Of a stretch of 64,000 nt of DNA, positions 28,350 through 36,638 are shown piece after piece (within the stretch, counting starts at the first letter, position 1; the number at the start of each line of letters is the position of its first letter). The notes under the pieces are model-generated. The model had not been told where the DNA came from and did not search any database. It worked only from the letters and a program-made list of their open reading frames with translations. Location: contig NZ_CALYPR010000001.1 in the NCBI RefSeq assembly GCF_945277285.1, positions 992,001-1,056,000 of the forward strand, in the 5' to 3' direction. The translations under genes and the position numbers were made by a program. This DNA is from an uncultured Bartonella sp. (lineage in GTDB: Bacteria; Pseudomonadota; Alphaproteobacteria; Rhizobiales; Rhizobiaceae).

Positions 28350-31346
28350 ATGGCAAGGCAGGACCAGACAAACGATCTTTTTGAACAAACTTCGTTTTTA
28401 TATGGTGGCAACGCTGACTATATAGATCAGCTTTATGCCGAATATGAAAAAAATCCAGCTGCCGTTGATCCGCAATGGCGTGAGTTTTTTGAAAATCTTC
28501 GTGACAATAAGAAAGATGTGCTGAAAAATGCTGAAGGCGCATCTTGGCAGCGCGATAATTGGCCGGTAAAGCCGAATGGCGAACTTGTATCGGCGCTTGA
28601 TGGTGACTGGTCGGCGGTCGAGAAACATATGGGCGACAAGCTCAAAGACAAGGCAGCAGAAGCAGCAAAAAAAGGTGCACCGGCTGTCAATGAAGCCGAT
28701 ATTATTCAGGCCACTCGCGATTCCGTACGTGCTATTATGATGATCCGCGCCTATCGTATGCGTGGCCACTTGCATGCAAAACTCGATCCTTTGCAACTTC
28801 GCGAAGCACCGGAAGATTATAATGAATTGTCGCCGGAAACTTATGGTTTCACAACGGCAGATTATGGCCGCAAGATTTTTATTGATAATGTACTCGGCCT
28901 TGAATATGCAACGATTCCGCAGATGTTGGAAATTTTGAAAAACACCTATTGCAATACAATAGGTGTCGAGTTCATGCACATTTCCGATCCGGCGCAGAAA
29001 AGCTGGATACAAGAGCGTATCGAAGGGCCACACAATTGGGTATCGTTTACTCCGGAAGGCAAAAAGGCCATTGTTCATAAATTGGTCGAAGCGGAAGGTT
29101 TTGAAAAGTTTCTTGATACAAAATATAAAGGCACAAAACGTTTTGGCCTTGATGGTGGAGAAGCCCTTATTCCGGCTCTTGAGCAAATTATCAAGCGTGG
29201 TGGAGCACTCGGTGTTGAAGAAATCGTTTTTGGCATGGCTCACCGCGGCCGTCTTAATGTTTTGTCACAAGTGCTGTCAAAATCGCATCGTGCGATTTTC
29301 CACGAGTTCAAGGGTGGCTCCTATAAACCCGATGATGTTGAAGGTTCAGGCGATGTAAAATACCATTTAGGCACGTCGTCCGACCGTGAGTTTGATGGTA
29401 ACAAGGTGCATCTGTCGCTTCTGGCAAACCCTTCGCACCTTGAAATTGTTGATCCGGTTGTCATTGGTAAAACCCGTGCAAAACAGGATCAGCTCGTTGG
29501 TCCGACCCGCAGTGATTTTATTCCGCTCAGTGAACGGGCAAAAGTTATGCCTGTGCTTATTCACGGTGACGCGGCGTTTGCCGGTCAGGGTGTTATTCAG
29601 GAAACATTGGGGCTTTCCGGACTTAAAGGCTTTACTGTTGCCGGTTCGATCCACTTTATCATCAATAACCAGATTGGCTTTACCACCAATCCGCGGTTTG
29701 GCCGGTCGACGCCTTATCCATCTGATATTGCAAAGATGATTGATGCGCCGATTTTCCACGTTAATGGCGATGATCCGGAAGCAGTGGTTTATGTTGCCAA
29801 AGTGGCAACAGAATTCCGTATGATTTTCCATAAACCGGTGGTTATTGACATGTTCTGTTATCGCCGGTTCGGACATAATGAAGGTGATGAACCATCTTTC
29901 ACCCAGCCGTTGATGTATAAAGCTATTCGTGGTCATAAAACGACTTTGGAACTTTATGGCGAACAGCTGGAAAAAGAAGGGCTTATCAAACAGGAAGAAC
30001 TTGATGCCCAAAAGCGTGACTGGCACGACAAACTCGAGCAAGAGTTTGAAGCAGCTTCATCCTATAAGCCGAACAAAGCCGATTGGCTTGACGGTACGTG
30101 GACAGGTTTGAAAGCTGCCGACAATGCTGATGATCAGCGCCGTGGGGCAACAGGTGTACCACTAAAGACCTTAAAAGAAATCGGTGAACGGCTGGTCCAG
30201 ATTCCGGCAGATTTCCACGTTCACAAAACTATCCAGCGATTTCTTGATAATCGTGCAAAAATGTTTGAAACGGGAGAGGGGATCGACTGGGCAACAGGAG
30301 AAGCTCTGGCTTTTGGTTCTCTGGTTATCGAAGGCGCGCCGGTACGACTTTCCGGTGAGGATGTAGAACGCGGTACATTCAGCCAGCGTCATAGTGTTCT
30401 TTATGATCAGGAAAACGAAAATCGTTACATTCCGCTTGATAATCTCAAAAAAGGTCAGGCTATTTATGAGCCGGTCAATTCAATGCTTTCGGAAGAAGGT
30501 GTTTTGGGATTTGAATATGGATATTCTTTGGCTGAACCGCGTGGCTTGACACTGTGGGAAGCCCAGTTTGGCGATTTTGCCAACGGTGCACAGGTTCTTT
30601 TTGACCAATTCATTTCATCGGGTGAACGCAAATGGTTGCGAATGAGCGGCCTTGTTTGCTTGCTGCCACATGGTTTTGAAGGTCAAGGTCCGGAACACTC
30701 TTCGGCACGTCTTGAACGTTATCTCCAGCTTTGTGCAGAAGATAATATGCAGGTTGCTAATTGTACGACGCCGGCAAATTATTTCCACATTTTGCGTCGC
30801 CAAATTAAACGCGATTTCCGCAAACCTCTGATCTTGATGACACCGAAGTCGTTGCTGCGCCATAAACGGGCGGTTTCTTCGTTAAGCGACATGGGGGCAG
30901 ATACGACTTTCCATCGCTTGCTTCTTGATGATGCCGAACAACTCAAGGATCAGACCATCAAGTTGCAAAAGGATAACAAGATCAGGCGCGTTGTTCTGTG
31001 TTCGGGCAAGGTTTATTATGACCTTTACGAAGAACGTGAAAAACGCGGAATTGACGATGTTTATCTGTTGCGTGTCGAACAGCTTTATCCGTTCCCGGCA
31101 AAAGCTTTGATTACTGTGCTGTCGCGTTTCTTGCAGGCAGAAATTGTCTGGTGTCAGGAAGAACCGAAAAATATGGGCGCATGGTCGTTTATGGAACCGT
31201 TCCTTGAATGGGTGCTTGCCCAGATCGGTGCAAAATATGCGCGTGCCCGTTATGCCGGTCGTCCGGCAAGTGCATCGCCTGCGACGGGACTTATGTCTCA
31301 ACATCTTCAACAGCTTGCCGCGTTCCTTGAAGACGCGTTGGCTTAA
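28350..31346 (+). CDS. sucA: 2-oxoglutarate dehydrogenase E1 component
   Basis: E1 is the thiamine diphosphate-dependent decarboxylase of the 2-oxoglutarate dehydrogenase complex. The 998-residue protein has the N-terminal E2-interacting segment SFLYGGNADYIDQLYAEYEKNP, the helical linker, the ThDP region with HGDAAFAGQGVIQETLGLS at about residue 405 and IINNQIGFTTNPR, and the transketolase-like C-terminal domain with LLPHGFEGQGPEHSSAR. Length matches the family. It is 33 bp upstream of sucB, and two small membrane-protein genes lie between sucB and lpdA. Confidence 0.97.
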   Translation: MARQDQTNDLFEQTSFLYGGNADYIDQLYAEYEKNPAAVDPQWREFFENLRDNKKDVLKNAEGASWQRDNWPVKPNGELVSALDGDWSAVEKHMGDKLKDKAAEAAKKGAPAVNEADIIQATRDSVRAIMMIRAYRMRGHLHAKLDPLQLREAPEDYNELSPETYGFTTADYGRKIFIDNVLGLEYATIPQMLEILKNTYCNTIGVEFMHISDPAQKSWIQERIEGPHNWVSFTPEGKKAIVHKLVEAEGFEKFLDTKYKGTKRFGLDGGEALIPALEQIIKRGGALGVEEIVFGMAHRGRLNVLSQVLSKSHRAIFHEFKGGSYKPDDVEGSGDVKYHLGTSSDREFDGNKVHLSLLANPSHLEIVDPVVIGKTRAKQDQLVGPTRSDFIPLSERAKVMPVLIHGDAAFAGQGVIQETLGLSGLKGFTVAGSIHFIINNQIGFTTNPRFGRSTPYPSDIAKMIDAPIFHVNGDDPEAVVYVAKVATEFRMIFHKPVVIDMFCYRRFGHNEGDEPSFTQPLMYKAIRGHKTTLELYGEQLEKEGLIKQEELDAQKRDWHDKLEQEFEAASSYKPNKADWLDGTWTGLKAADNADDQRRGATGVPLKTLKEIGERLVQIPADFHVHKTIQRFLDNRAKMFETGEGIDWATGEALAFGSLVIEGAPVRLSGEDVERGTFSQRHSVLYDQENENRYIPLDNLKKGQAIYEPVNSMLSEEGVLGFEYGYSLAEPRGLTLWEAQFGDFANGAQVLFDQFISSGERKWLRMSGLVCLLPHGFEGQGPEHSSARLERYLQLCAEDNMQVANCTTPANYFHILRRQIKRDFRKPLILMTPKSLLRHKRAVSSLSDMGADTTFHRLLLDDAEQLKDQTIKLQKDNKIRRVVLCSGKVYYDLYEEREKRGIDDVYLLRVEQLYPFPAKALITVLSRFLQAEIVWCQEEPKNMGAWSFMEPFLEWVLAQIGAKYARARYAGRPASASPATGLMSQHLQQLAAFLEDALA

Positions 31347-31379
31347 TTTACTAATCACTCTGACGTATGGAAAAATATT

Positions 31380-32591
31380 ATGGCTACTGAAATCCGTGTT
31401 CCTACTCTGGGCGAGTCCGTTACTGAAGCAACCATTGGGAAATGGTTTAAACAGGTTGGCGATGCTGTCGCTATGGATGAGCCATTAGTTGAACTTGAAA
31501 CTGATAAGGTCACTGTCGAGGTTCCCTCGCCAGTTGCGGGTAAATTGACAGAAATTGTTGCCAAAGAAGGCGACAATGTCGAAGTCAACGCCCTTCTTGG
31601 TGCAATTGAGGCAGGTGCTGCAGGCAATGTCGCACCCCAGCCAAAACCTGCTGCTCCGGCTGCAAGCCCTGCTCCGGCGGCGGTTGCCACATCACCGGTT
31701 TCCGGTTCGATGCAGCCGGCTCCATCTGCTGCTAAATTGATGGCTGAAAATAATCTGTCGGCCAATCAGGTTGATGGCTCCGGTAAACGCGGGCAGGTTC
31801 TGAAAGGCGATGTTCTTGATGTTCTTGCCAAGGGTATTTCTTCTGCAGCTCCGGCTGCGGCACCCCGTGCGGCTTCCCAGCCACAAGACGCTGCCCGTGA
31901 AGAACGCGTTCGTATGACAAAACTGCGCCAGACCATTGCCCGTCGCCTAAAAGATGCACAAAATACAATGGCAATGCTTACCACTTTCAACGAAGTGGAT
32001 ATGACGGCGGTTATGGATTTGCGTAAGCGGTATAAAGAAACCTTCGAGAAAAAGCATGGTGTTAAACTCGGCTTTATGGGGTTCTTTACCAAGGCTGTTT
32101 GTCACGCTTTGAAGGAAATCCCTGCAGTTAACGCCGAAATTGATGGTACCGACATCATTTATAAAAATTATGTCAATGCCGGTATCGCTGTTGGTACAGC
32201 AAAGGGTCTGGTTGTTCCGGTTGTCCGTGATGCTGATCAGCTTTCAATCGCCGGCATCGAGAAGGAAATTGGCCGTCTTGGCCGTTTGGCTCGTGATGGC
32301 AAGCTTGCTGTTGCAGATATGCAAGGCGGCACATTTACCATCACCAATGGTGGTGTTTACGGTTCGTTGATGTCAACGCCGATCCTTAATGCGCCGCAAT
32401 CAGGTATTCTGGGTATGCATGCCATCAAGGAACGTCCGATGGTCGTCAATGGCGAGATTGTTGCCCGTCCGATGATGTATCTGGCTCTTTCCTATGATCA
32501 CCGCATTGTTGACGGTCAGGAAGCTGTTACATTCCTCGTTCGCGTCAAAGAATGTCTGGAAGATCCAGAACGTCTTGTTCTTGATCTTTAA
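31380..32591 (+). CDS. sucB: Dihydrolipoyl succinyltransferase (E2 of 2-oxoglutarate dehydrogenase)
   Basis: E2 forms the core of the complex and transfers the succinyl group to CoA. The 403-residue protein has one lipoyl domain with the modified lysine at about residue 43 ([11 protein letters not shown]), an alanine- and proline-rich linker (about 80-110), a peripheral subunit-binding domain ([20 protein letters not shown]) and the catalytic domain ending in [12 protein letters not shown] with His at about residue 374. The single lipoyl domain and succinyltransferase-type N-terminus separate it from pyruvate dehydrogenase E2. Confidence 0.97.
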   Translation: MATEIRVPTLGESVTEATIGKWFKQVGDAVAMDEPLVELETDKVTVEVPSPVAGKLTEIVAKEGDNVEVNALLGAIEAGAAGNVAPQPKPAAPAASPAPAAVATSPVSGSMQPAPSAAKLMAENNLSANQVDGSGKRGQVLKGDVLDVLAKGISSAAPAAAPRAASQPQDAAREERVRMTKLRQTIARRLKDAQNTMAMLTTFNEVDMTAVMDLRKRYKETFEKKHGVKLGFMGFFTKAVCHALKEIPAVNAEIDGTDIIYKNYVNAGIAVGTAKGLVVPVVRDADQLSIAGIEKEIGRLGRLARDGKLAVADMQGGTFTITNGGVYGSLMSTPILNAPQSGILGMHAIKERPMVVNGEIVARPMMYLALSYDHRIVDGQEAVTFLVRVKECLEDPERLVLDL

Positions 32592-32605
32592 AAAGGTAAA
32601 TCCAA

Positions 32606-33001
32606 ATGAATGCACCAGCAGCATTATTGACTTTGAGTGTCATATTGTTGCTGGTGCATATTTTTTTGCAAGCGTTCTTTGCAACCCGTGAATTGGGATC
32701 GCGTTGGAACGCCGGTGCAAGAGATGGTGGCGAGGTACCAAAATCGCTTTTTGCTGGTCGGGCTGGACGGGCAAGTGCCAATTTTCGTGAAACCTATCCG
32801 GCATTTCTTGCGCTGATGTTGTTGAGCGAGTTTCAACCTGTCAATGTGATGATAACAGTGGCCGGTGGTACTCTTTGGCTAGTTGCCAGAGTACTTTATA
32901 TCCCGCTTTATCTGTTTGGTGTCCGTTATATTCGCAGTATTGTTTGGCTCATTTCAATTGTCGGGCTTGGCATTATGCTTGCCGCCGCTTTCTGGAGATA
33001 G
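32606..33001 (+). CDS. MAPEG-family membrane protein
   Basis: The 131-residue integral membrane protein of the MAPEG superfamily has four hydrophobic segments: about 6-24, an RAGRASANFRETYPAFLALMLLSEF segment at about 51-75, 78-98 and 110-130. Family members include glutathione transferases, but small bacterial ones are mostly uncharacterised. It begins 14 bp after sucB in the same direction and is followed 3 bp later by a LysE-type gene, both inside the sucAB-lpdA unit. I recall such a gene between sucB and lpd in some other Rhizobiales, but its role there is unknown. Confidence 0.75.
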   Translation: MNAPAALLTLSVILLLVHIFLQAFFATRELGSRWNAGARDGGEVPKSLFAGRAGRASANFRETYPAFLALMLLSEFQPVNVMITVAGGTLWLVARVLYIPLYLFGVRYIRSIVWLISIVGLGIMLAAAFWR

Positions 33002-33004
33002 ATT

Positions 33005-33643
33005 ATGCACGCCTATCTTGTCGAATGGTCAACATTGATGGTTGTTTTTGCAATTGCTGCAATCACACCGGGTGCAGATTTTGCGCTTATTTTGCGTCAA
33101 TCGCTTGTTTATGGGCGCCAAAACGCTTTTGTTACATCTTTTGGCATCGGGCTGGCTCTGCTGTTTCACGTGAGCTATACGATTCTTGGTCTGGGATTGC
33201 TTATTTCCAAGTCTCTCATCGCTTTCAATATCGTGAAATGGCTTGGCGTTTCCTATCTTCTTTATATCGGTATTAAAAGCGTTACTTCCCGCTCCATAGC
33301 AGGTTCTACCAAAGAAAATCAGAAAAGAAGCAAAACTCGACAAACCATGAAAAAAGCTTTTCTGGCCGGTTTTACTGTCAATATTCTTAACCCCAAAGCA
33401 GTTTTCTTCTTTCTTTCCATTTTTTCGACTCTCGTGGCACCGGCTACACCGATGGCTGTCAAGTTCTTATATGGTTTGTCAATGTCCACAATTCTTGTCG
33501 GATGGTTTTTATTGGTCAGTATTTTTATGACCACCCCGGCTATCCGGTCATTATATCAGCGTGCTGCTAAATGGATAGATCGCCTATGTGGCGCTATTTT
33601 TATTGCCTTAAGCGTAAGGCTTATGTTTCAGAAAGCCTCATGA
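33005..33643 (+). CDS. LysE/RhtB-family amino acid exporter
   Basis: The 212-residue membrane protein has about six membrane segments and the family pattern near the N-terminus (AITPGADFALILRQSLVYGRQNAFVTSFGIGLALLFHVSY), then GFTVNILNPKAVFFFLSIFS, a strong LysE/RhtB signature. Members export amino acids such as lysine, homoserine, threonine or leucine; the substrate is not predictable here. It starts 3 bp after the MAPEG gene and ends 46 bp before lpdA, within the 2-oxoglutarate dehydrogenase operon. Confidence 0.85.
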   Translation: MHAYLVEWSTLMVVFAIAAITPGADFALILRQSLVYGRQNAFVTSFGIGLALLFHVSYTILGLGLLISKSLIAFNIVKWLGVSYLLYIGIKSVTSRSIAGSTKENQKRSKTRQTMKKAFLAGFTVNILNPKAVFFFLSIFSTLVAPATPMAVKFLYGLSMSTILVGWFLLVSIFMTTPAIRSLYQRAAKWIDRLCGAIFIALSVRLMFQKAS

Positions 33644-33689
33644 ATTTTAACATTTTCAGGTCTGTGCGACCTTAACGAAAGGAAAAAGA

Positions 33690-35096
33690 ATGTCTTATGA
33701 TGTTGTCATAATAGGAGCAGGTCCGGGTGGTTATGTCGCAGCAATCAAGGCTGCACAGCTTGGCCTAAAAACAGCTATCGTCGAAAAGCGTGATACATTG
33801 GGTGGTACCTGTCTTAACGTCGGCTGTATTCCATCCAAGGCACTGCTTTATGCTTCGGAAATTTTTAACGAGGCTCAACACGGTTTTGAAGCTCTCGGTG
33901 TTTCGGTTTCCAAACCTAAACTCGATCTTGCCGGCATGATGGCACATAAACAAAAAACCGTTGATGGCAATACCAGCGGCGTTGCTTATCTGATGAAGAA
34001 GAACAAAATCGACACTCATTATGGCACAGCCAGGATTCTGGGGAGTGGCAAGGTCGAGGTAACAGCTAAAGATGGTGCCAAACAGGTTTTGGAAACAAAA
34101 AACATCATTATTGCAACAGGTTCTGATGTTGCCGGTATTCCGGGGCTTAAAATCGATATTGATGAAAAAGTTATTGTTTCGTCAACCGGTGCCTTGTCTC
34201 TTACAAAAGTGCCACAGCACTTGGTTGTGGTGGGCGCTGGTGTGATCGGCTCAGAGCTTGGATCAGTGTGGAGCCGTCTGGGTGCCAAGGTCACTGTCGT
34301 TGAATTTCTCGATAAAGTTCTCGGACCAATGGATGGCGAAGTATCCAAACAGTTCCAGAAATTGATGGAAAAACAGGGCATTGAATATAAACTTGGTGCC
34401 AAAGTGACCGGTGTTGAAAAAACCGCAACAGGAGCCAAAGTAACTTTTGAACCCGTCAAAGGTGGTTCAGCCGAAACTCTTGAAGCTGACATTGTGCTGG
34501 TTGCAACAGGCCGTCGTCCTTACACGGATGGTCTCGGGCTAGAACAGGTCGGCGTAAAATTGGATGAACGTGGCCGTGTCAATGTTGATGCACATTGGCA
34601 AACCAGTGTTGCCGGCATTTATGCTATTGGTGATGTTGTCAAAGGCCCGATGCTTGCGCATAAGGCAGAAGATGAAGGCGTTGCTCTTGCTGAAATTCTT
34701 GCCGGTCAAAAAGGTCATGTCAATTATGATGTCATCCCGAGCGTTGTCTATACAGAGCCGGAAGTTGCATCAGTTGGCAAAACAGAAGAGGAACTTAAAG
34801 CGGCAGGCATTGAATATCGTGTTGGTAAATTCCCGTTCTCGGCCAATGGCCGTGCCCGTGCTATGCTAAAGACTGACGGTTTTGCAAAAATTCTGGCCTG
34901 TGCCAAGACGGACAAGGTTTTGGGTGGACATATTCTCGGCTTTGGTGCCGGTGAAATGATTCATGAAATTGCTGTTTTGATGGAATTTGGCGGATCGTCG
35001 GAAGATTTGGCCCGCACTTGTCACGCTCATCCGACTATGTCGGAAGCGGTTAAAGAAGCTGCATTGGCGGCTTTTGCAAAACCCATCAATATGTAA
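33690..35096 (+). CDS. lpdA: Dihydrolipoyl dehydrogenase (E3)
   Basis: E3 reoxidises the lipoyl groups of 2-oxo acid dehydrogenase complexes with FAD and NAD. The 468-residue protein has the FAD motif IIGAGPGGYVAA (7-18), the redox disulfide GGTCLNVGCIPSK (Cys41 and Cys46), the NAD-binding VVGAGVIGSELGSVW and the interface histidine in CHAHPTMSE at about 445. Placement after sucAB points to the 2-oxoglutarate complex. A terminator follows, closing the TCA block. Confidence 0.96.
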   Translation: MSYDVVIIGAGPGGYVAAIKAAQLGLKTAIVEKRDTLGGTCLNVGCIPSKALLYASEIFNEAQHGFEALGVSVSKPKLDLAGMMAHKQKTVDGNTSGVAYLMKKNKIDTHYGTARILGSGKVEVTAKDGAKQVLETKNIIIATGSDVAGIPGLKIDIDEKVIVSSTGALSLTKVPQHLVVVGAGVIGSELGSVWSRLGAKVTVVEFLDKVLGPMDGEVSKQFQKLMEKQGIEYKLGAKVTGVEKTATGAKVTFEPVKGGSAETLEADIVLVATGRRPYTDGLGLEQVGVKLDERGRVNVDAHWQTSVAGIYAIGDVVKGPMLAHKAEDEGVALAEILAGQKGHVNYDVIPSVVYTEPEVASVGKTEEELKAAGIEYRVGKFPFSANGRARAMLKTDGFAKILACAKTDKVLGGHILGFGAGEMIHEIAVLMEFGGSSEDLARTCHAHPTMSEAVKEAALAAFAKPINM

Positions 35097-35120
35097 AACT
35101 CTTGTGAAATTTTTAAAAAA

Positions 35121-35146
35121 AGGCTGCTTTCGGGCGGCCTTTTTAT
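35121..35146 (+). terminator. Intrinsic terminator after lpdA
   Basis: AGGCTGC (35121-35127) pairs with GCGGCCT (35134-35140) with one G-U pair, followed by TTTTTA. An A-rich run precedes it. Confidence 0.82.
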
Positions 35147-35275
35147 ATGGTAGAATTTCAACTTCAGAATTTTCGATATTCATAAAATGTATAAATATTC
35201 TTTGATAATTTTTATTAAAAATATTTTAAAGTACAATTTTAATTTAATAAAATTAAATATATTAATTTTATTAAA

Positions 35276-35491
35276 TTATTTTTTATTATTCTTTAAAAGC
35301 TCTTCTGGATTAATATTTAAAACAATTGATAGTTTTTCAATAACATCAATACTTACACTGTAAACACAACGTTCTAACGAACTGATATAAGTTCTATCTA
35401 AACCGGCTAAATATGCCAATTCTTCTTGTGACATTCCTTGTTCATGCCGGATCCGTTTGAGATTGTTCGCAAATATCTTTCTCATTTCCAT
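35276..35491 (-). CDS. Small XRE-family transcriptional regulator
   Basis: The 71-residue protein is almost entirely one helix-turn-helix domain: FANNLKRIRHEQGMSQEELAYLAGLDRTYISSLERC, then DVIEKLSIVLNINPEELL. It resembles phage-type repressors and restriction-modification controller proteins in size. Start is ATG at 35491 or the second ATG at 35485. An inverted repeat, TTTGTT-AA-AACAAA, covers the start, and GAGTATA motifs lie further upstream, suggesting autoregulation and control of the divergent small genes. The flanks are strongly AT-rich, so it is probably acquired. Confidence 0.85.
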   Translation of the reverse strand: MEMRKIFANNLKRIRHEQGMSQEELAYLAGLDRTYISSLERCVYSVSIDVIEKLSIVLNINPEELLKNNKK

Positions 35492-35504
35492 TTGTTAAAA
35501 CAAA
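35491..35504. promoter_or_regulatory. Inverted repeat at the XRE gene start
   Basis: TTTGTT and AACAAA flank a two-base centre exactly over the upstream edge and first base of the XRE start codon. Small XRE repressors often bind such repeats over their own promoter or start. Confidence 0.4.
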
Positions 35505-35514
35505 TAGAAATGTA

Positions 35515-35539
35515 GAGTATAAAGCTACGGAGTATACTC
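35515..35539. promoter_or_regulatory. Repeated GAGTATA operator-like motifs
   Basis: GAGTATA occurs at 35515-35521 and again at 35530-35536, where it extends into the perfect palindrome GAGTATACTC (35530-35539). The motifs lie between the XRE gene and the divergent small exported-protein genes. The 15 bp spacing is about one and a half helical turns. They are good candidates for the binding sites of the adjacent regulator. Confidence 0.45.
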
Positions 35540-35608
35540 GACAATTCAGTTTTTTCAGTCTATAACAACGTGAGAGTTATCTGATTTTGGATAAGTGATG
35601 GGAGCAAA

Positions 35609-35965
35609 ATGAAATCAAAGTCATTTATTTGCGCAATTGTTTTGTGGTGTACGTTTTTAGCAGCTGATAACAGTATCGCACAAAATCCGTTTAGCAGTTT
35701 TATCGAAGGTCAACGACAAGCGGAAATTGATAATTGGAATGACGCTATGCGTGCCCAACAATTGCGCCAAATGCAAATCCAGACACAAGAAATGCAACGG
35801 CAAGAAATAATTACAAAAAATATTATTGCATTTAACAATACCGGTGATTTTCGTTATCTTTACGTTGCATCGCAATATGGTTCACTAGAAGCCAAAAATT
35901 ATCTAATTCAAAATCGAGTAAGATGTATGGTTAATTCAAAACGAAAACTAATTTGCAAAAAATAA
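35609..35965 (+). CDS. Small exported glutamine-rich protein, unknown
   Basis: The 118-residue precursor has a signal peptide (MKSKSFICAIVLWCTFLAADNSIA, cleavage likely before QNPF). The mature N-terminal half is a predicted amphipathic helix rich in Gln and Met (DAMRAQQLRQMQIQTQEMQ), then a segment FNNTGDFRYLYVASQYGSLEAKNYL. Two cysteines lie near the basic C-terminus. The ribosome-binding site is GGGAGC. No family recognised. It is first of three small exported-protein genes in tandem, divergent from the XRE gene, and may be co-transcribed with the next two (12 bp and 1 bp gaps). Confidence 0.65.
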   Translation: MKSKSFICAIVLWCTFLAADNSIAQNPFSSFIEGQRQAEIDNWNDAMRAQQLRQMQIQTQEMQRQEIITKNIIAFNNTGDFRYLYVASQYGSLEAKNYLIQNRVRCMVNSKRKLICKK

Positions 35966-35977
35966 AGGAGTTTCAAA

Positions 35978-36274
35978 GTGAAAATAATTATATCGTTACT
36001 GTTCATATTATTTTCTTCTGAACAGGTATTCGCAAATTGCGACCAATATGGAAATTGTTACTCTGGTAGCACTGGATATAATCTAAGAACTGGTAAAACG
36101 TGGACGAATAATAATACAAGCCAGGGTTCCTATGGTCGTGATAGCCGTGGCAATTATTGGAATTATAACCGCGGAACCGGAAGTTATTATAACTATGGTA
36201 CGAATGAACGTCGTTATAATGATTATAGCGGGCAACGCAGAAGTTATGGCAAAATAGGCGGCCAGAGATATTAA
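35978..36274 (+). CDS. Small exported Tyr/Asn/Gly-rich protein, unknown
   Basis: The start is a GTG behind a strong AAAGGAG site. The 98-residue precursor has a short signal peptide (MKIIISLLFILFSSEQVFA). The mature part is low in hydrophobics and very rich in Tyr, Asn, Gly and Arg, with loosely repeated units: GYNLRTGKTW, YGRDSRGNYWNYNRGTG, SYYNYGTNERRYNDY. It has one close Cys pair (CDQYGNC). The composition suggests an extended surface-exposed or peptidoglycan-contacting protein, but no function can be assigned. Short proteins of this look occur in several Proteobacteria, to my knowledge uncharacterised. Confidence 0.65.
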   Translation: MKIIISLLFILFSSEQVFANCDQYGNCYSGSTGYNLRTGKTWTNNNTSQGSYGRDSRGNYWNYNRGTGSYYNYGTNERRYNDYSGQRRSYGKIGGQRY

Positions 36275-36275
36275 A

Positions 36276-36635
36276 ATGGGGGATAAGAAAGATTCGCTTA
36301 CGTCTATCGTGATAGTTTTTTTTGCTATTTTTTTTACAGGGAATGAATCATATTCTTATGAAGTTAGACGCGTATGTGCTGAGTATGAAAACACAGGCAG
36401 CAAATATAACGTTGAAGTCAGTCTAATAAAAGGTGATAAACTTAATCAACGAACGCAGACTCTTGATTATGATATTTTTGCAGAATATGCGACCATCTTT
36501 TGGAACTCCCAACAAGCAACAGTTATAAAATTGAATGATAGCTTTTGTACTGACTTAAGCTTTGGTCAATGTGAGGGAGAAGATCAAAACGGTGATCTCT
36601 GGCGCATTGAATCTGGCTCATCTATTTGTTTTTAG
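36276..36635 (+). CDS. Small exported protein, unknown
   Basis: The 119-residue product has a hydrophobic N-terminal segment (SLTSIVIVFFAIFFTGNES) that looks like a signal peptide after a charged start, then a beta-rich acidic domain with four cysteines (RRVCAEYENT, NDSFCTDLSFGQCEG, SSICF), probably two disulfides in the periplasm. It begins one base after the previous stop codon and has no strong ribosome-binding site of its own, which suggests translational coupling. It ends 3 bp before the convergent TraB-family gene. No family recognised. Confidence 0.6.
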   Translation: MGDKKDSLTSIVIVFFAIFFTGNESYSYEVRRVCAEYENTGSKYNVEVSLIKGDKLNQRTQTLDYDIFAEYATIFWNSQQATVIKLNDSFCTDLSFGQCEGEDQNGDLWRIESGSSICF

Positions 36636-36638
36636 GGA

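Noticed and set aside
28398-29243. A 281-residue open frame on the minus strand inside sucA, and similar antisense frames in rho and sucAB
   Set aside because: They are fully within strongly conserved genes on the other strand, and the translations show no domain. They are shadows of codon bias.
33172-33187. A sixth parS-like sequence, TGTTTCACGTGAGC, inside the LysE-family gene
   Set aside because: The left half and core match but the right half does not (GCTA in place of AACA), and it is about 20 kb from parAB. It may be a weak site but the sequence alone does not support it.
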